From positions 1-64,000 of the forward strand of contig JAFAGO010000014.1 in NCBI GenBank assembly GCA_023422635.1: a DNA stretch of 64,000 nt, written 5' to 3'. This document shows positions 63,118 to 64,000 of the stretch, piece by piece. Numbering within the stretch: the stretch's first letter is position 1; each line of letters begins with the position of its first letter. The position numbers were made by a program, and so were the translations under genes. A model generated the notes under the pieces. That model worked only from the letters and a program-made list of their open reading frames with translations, was not told the DNA's origin and ran no database searches. This stretch comes from Bacteroidota bacterium (lineage in GTDB: Bacteria > Bacteroidota > Bacteroidia > Flavobacteriales > Weeksellaceae).

Positions 63118-64000
63118 ATGGTATTCGATTTAAATATGATTAAAGAGGTATACTCCAAATACCCCGAAAGAATTGCCGAAGCAAGAAAAGTGGTGGGCAA
63201 ACCTCTTACGTTATCAGAAAAGATCCTTTATTCCCATCTTTGGCAGGGAAATGCAACAGAAGCACATGAAAGAGGTGCTTCTTATGTAGATTTTGCGCCG
63301 GATCGTGTGGCAATGCAGGATGCAACCGCGCAAATGGCGCTCTTGCAGTTTATGCAAGCGGGTAAATCTAAAGTTGCCGTTCCTTCTACCGCTCACGCAG
63401 ATCACCTGATTCAAGCAAAAGTTGGAGCAGATAAAGATTTGCAGGAAGCAATTAACAAAAACTCAGAAGTTTTCAATTTCTTAAGTTCCGTTTGCGATAA
63501 ATACGGAATTGGCTTTTGGAAGCCAGGGGCAGGAATTATCCACCAAGTGGTTTTGGAAAATTATGCATTCCCAGGGGGAATGATGATCGGTACGGATTCA
63601 CACACCGTAAATGCGGGTGGATTAGGAATGGTGGCAATTGGTGTTGGTGGTGCAGATGCTGTTGATGTGATGGCAGGAATGCCTTGGGAACTGAAAATGC
63701 CAAAACTAATCGGTGTTAAATTAACCGGTAAACTTTCGGGTTGGACTGCTCCTAAAGATGTTATTTTGAAAGTGGCAGGAATTCTTACGGTTAAAGGTGG
63801 AACTGGATGTATCGTTGAATATTTTGGCGAAGGTGCAACGTCAATGAGTTGTACTGGTAAAGGAACCATTTGTAATATGGGTGCCGAAATTGGTGCAACA
63901 ACTTCAACATTTGGATATGATGATTCGATGAGAAGATATTTGGCCGCAACCGGAAGACAAGAAGTGGTCGATGCTGCTGATCAAATTGCCGAACATTTAA
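63118..64000 (+). CDS. Aconitate hydratase, AcnA/mitochondrial type (3' partial)
   Basis: The ATG at 63118 opens a frame that runs off the right edge; 294 codons are visible. The protein belongs to the AcnA/mitochondrial aconitase group, different in layout from AcnB: the core begins at the N-terminus with [10 protein letters not shown] and [19 protein letters not shown], then [10 protein letters not shown] and the substrate loop [28 protein letters not shown] (in part). The [4Fe-4S] cysteine ligands should lie further on, outside the window. It follows acnB by 54 bp on the same strand, so they are probably cotranscribed. Confidence 0.93.
   Translation, partial: MVFDLNMIKEVYSKYPERIAEARKVVGKPLTLSEKILYSHLWQGNATEAHERGASYVDFAPDRVAMQDATAQMALLQFMQAGKSKVAVPSTAHADHLIQAKVGADKDLQEAINKNSEVFNFLSSVCDKYGIGFWKPGAGIIHQVVLENYAFPGGMMIGTDSHTVNAGGLGMVAIGVGGADAVDVMAGMPWELKMPKLIGVKLTGKLSGWTAPKDVILKVAGILTVKGGTGCIVEYFGEGATSMSCTGKGTICNMGAEIGATTSTFGYDDSMRRYLAATGRQEVVDAADQIAEHL

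Overview
The window looks like a low-GC, non-sporulating member of the Bacteroidota, most likely a flavobacterium of the Chryseobacterium/Kaistella group. This rests on the gene families present (T9SS type A sorting domain, TonB-dependent receptor, DUF4251, HU-CCDC81-type and WG-repeat proteins, AcnB next to a second aconitase) and on promoters of the Bacteroidota form TTTG-N19-TAnnTTTG, seen cleanly before prfA and nearly so before the methylmalonyl-CoA mutase gene. Species identity is inference. No rRNA, CRISPR array or complete tRNA gene was found.

Positions 1-16056 are the right-hand part of an integrative mobilizable element. In order it carries a VapE-type helicase (cut by the window edge), an intergenic cluster of AGGTAA(G) repeats, a Toprim primase, an imperfect inverted repeat that is a good oriT candidate, a MobC-like ribbon-helix-helix protein, a MOBP-type relaxase, a one-TM accessory protein, a cargo block (T9SS-sorted propeller protein, two Rhs/YD proteins, a small membrane protein that is the likely immunity partner), an IS1-family transposase broken by a frameshift, and a tyrosine integrase. 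Beside the integrase lie three copies of TTTCACGAACAT (candidate arm-type sites) and then the 3' half of a tRNA-Asn(GTT) gene, which is the attachment site. The rebuilt tRNA and the element's other end should lie left of the window.

From 16.1 kb on the sequence is ordinary chromosome. 16.4-25.4 kb: release factor 1, a DsbA-like thiol protein with a peroxiredoxin, methylmalonyl-CoA mutase large subunit, dipeptide epimerase, a small cytochrome c, a GH65-type hydrolase and the mutase chaperone MeaB. 25.4-29.5 kb: envelope genes (DUF4251 lipoprotein, M48 protease, LapA-like protein, beta-barrel protein, MlaF/MlaE-type ABC pair). 29.5-38 kb, minus strand: sugar transferase, QueE, FolD, Pgi, an AI-2E family transporter and Lon. 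38-44 kb, plus strand: PpiD/SurA-like isomerase, MlaD-type protein, a membrane Fe-S protein with its CCG-domain partner, a 55-residue membrane protein missed by length cut-offs, and a conserved small cytosolic protein. 44.4-48.5 kb: a three-gene surface-glycan set (glycosyltransferase, asparagine-synthetase-like enzyme without the glutaminase cysteine, flippase). 48.5-59.9 kb: a lipoprotein, SerS, a haem-binding protein, an Ig-like lipoprotein, a serine hydrolase, a 2-hydroxyacid dehydrogenase, an acyl-CoA thioesterase, a membrane-anchored HU-like protein, a TonB-dependent receptor behind a TPP riboswitch (hence probably a thiamin importer), a WG-repeat protein and a DUF2752 protein. 60.3-64 kb: acnB followed by a second, AcnA/mitochondrial-type aconitase cut by the right edge.

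The points most worth following up are the unassigned Rhs C-terminal tip with its overlapping membrane-protein partner, the AGGTAA repeat cluster and oriT-like inverted repeat of the mobile element, the TPP-riboswitch-controlled receptor, and the glutaminase-dead asparagine-synthetase-like enzyme.
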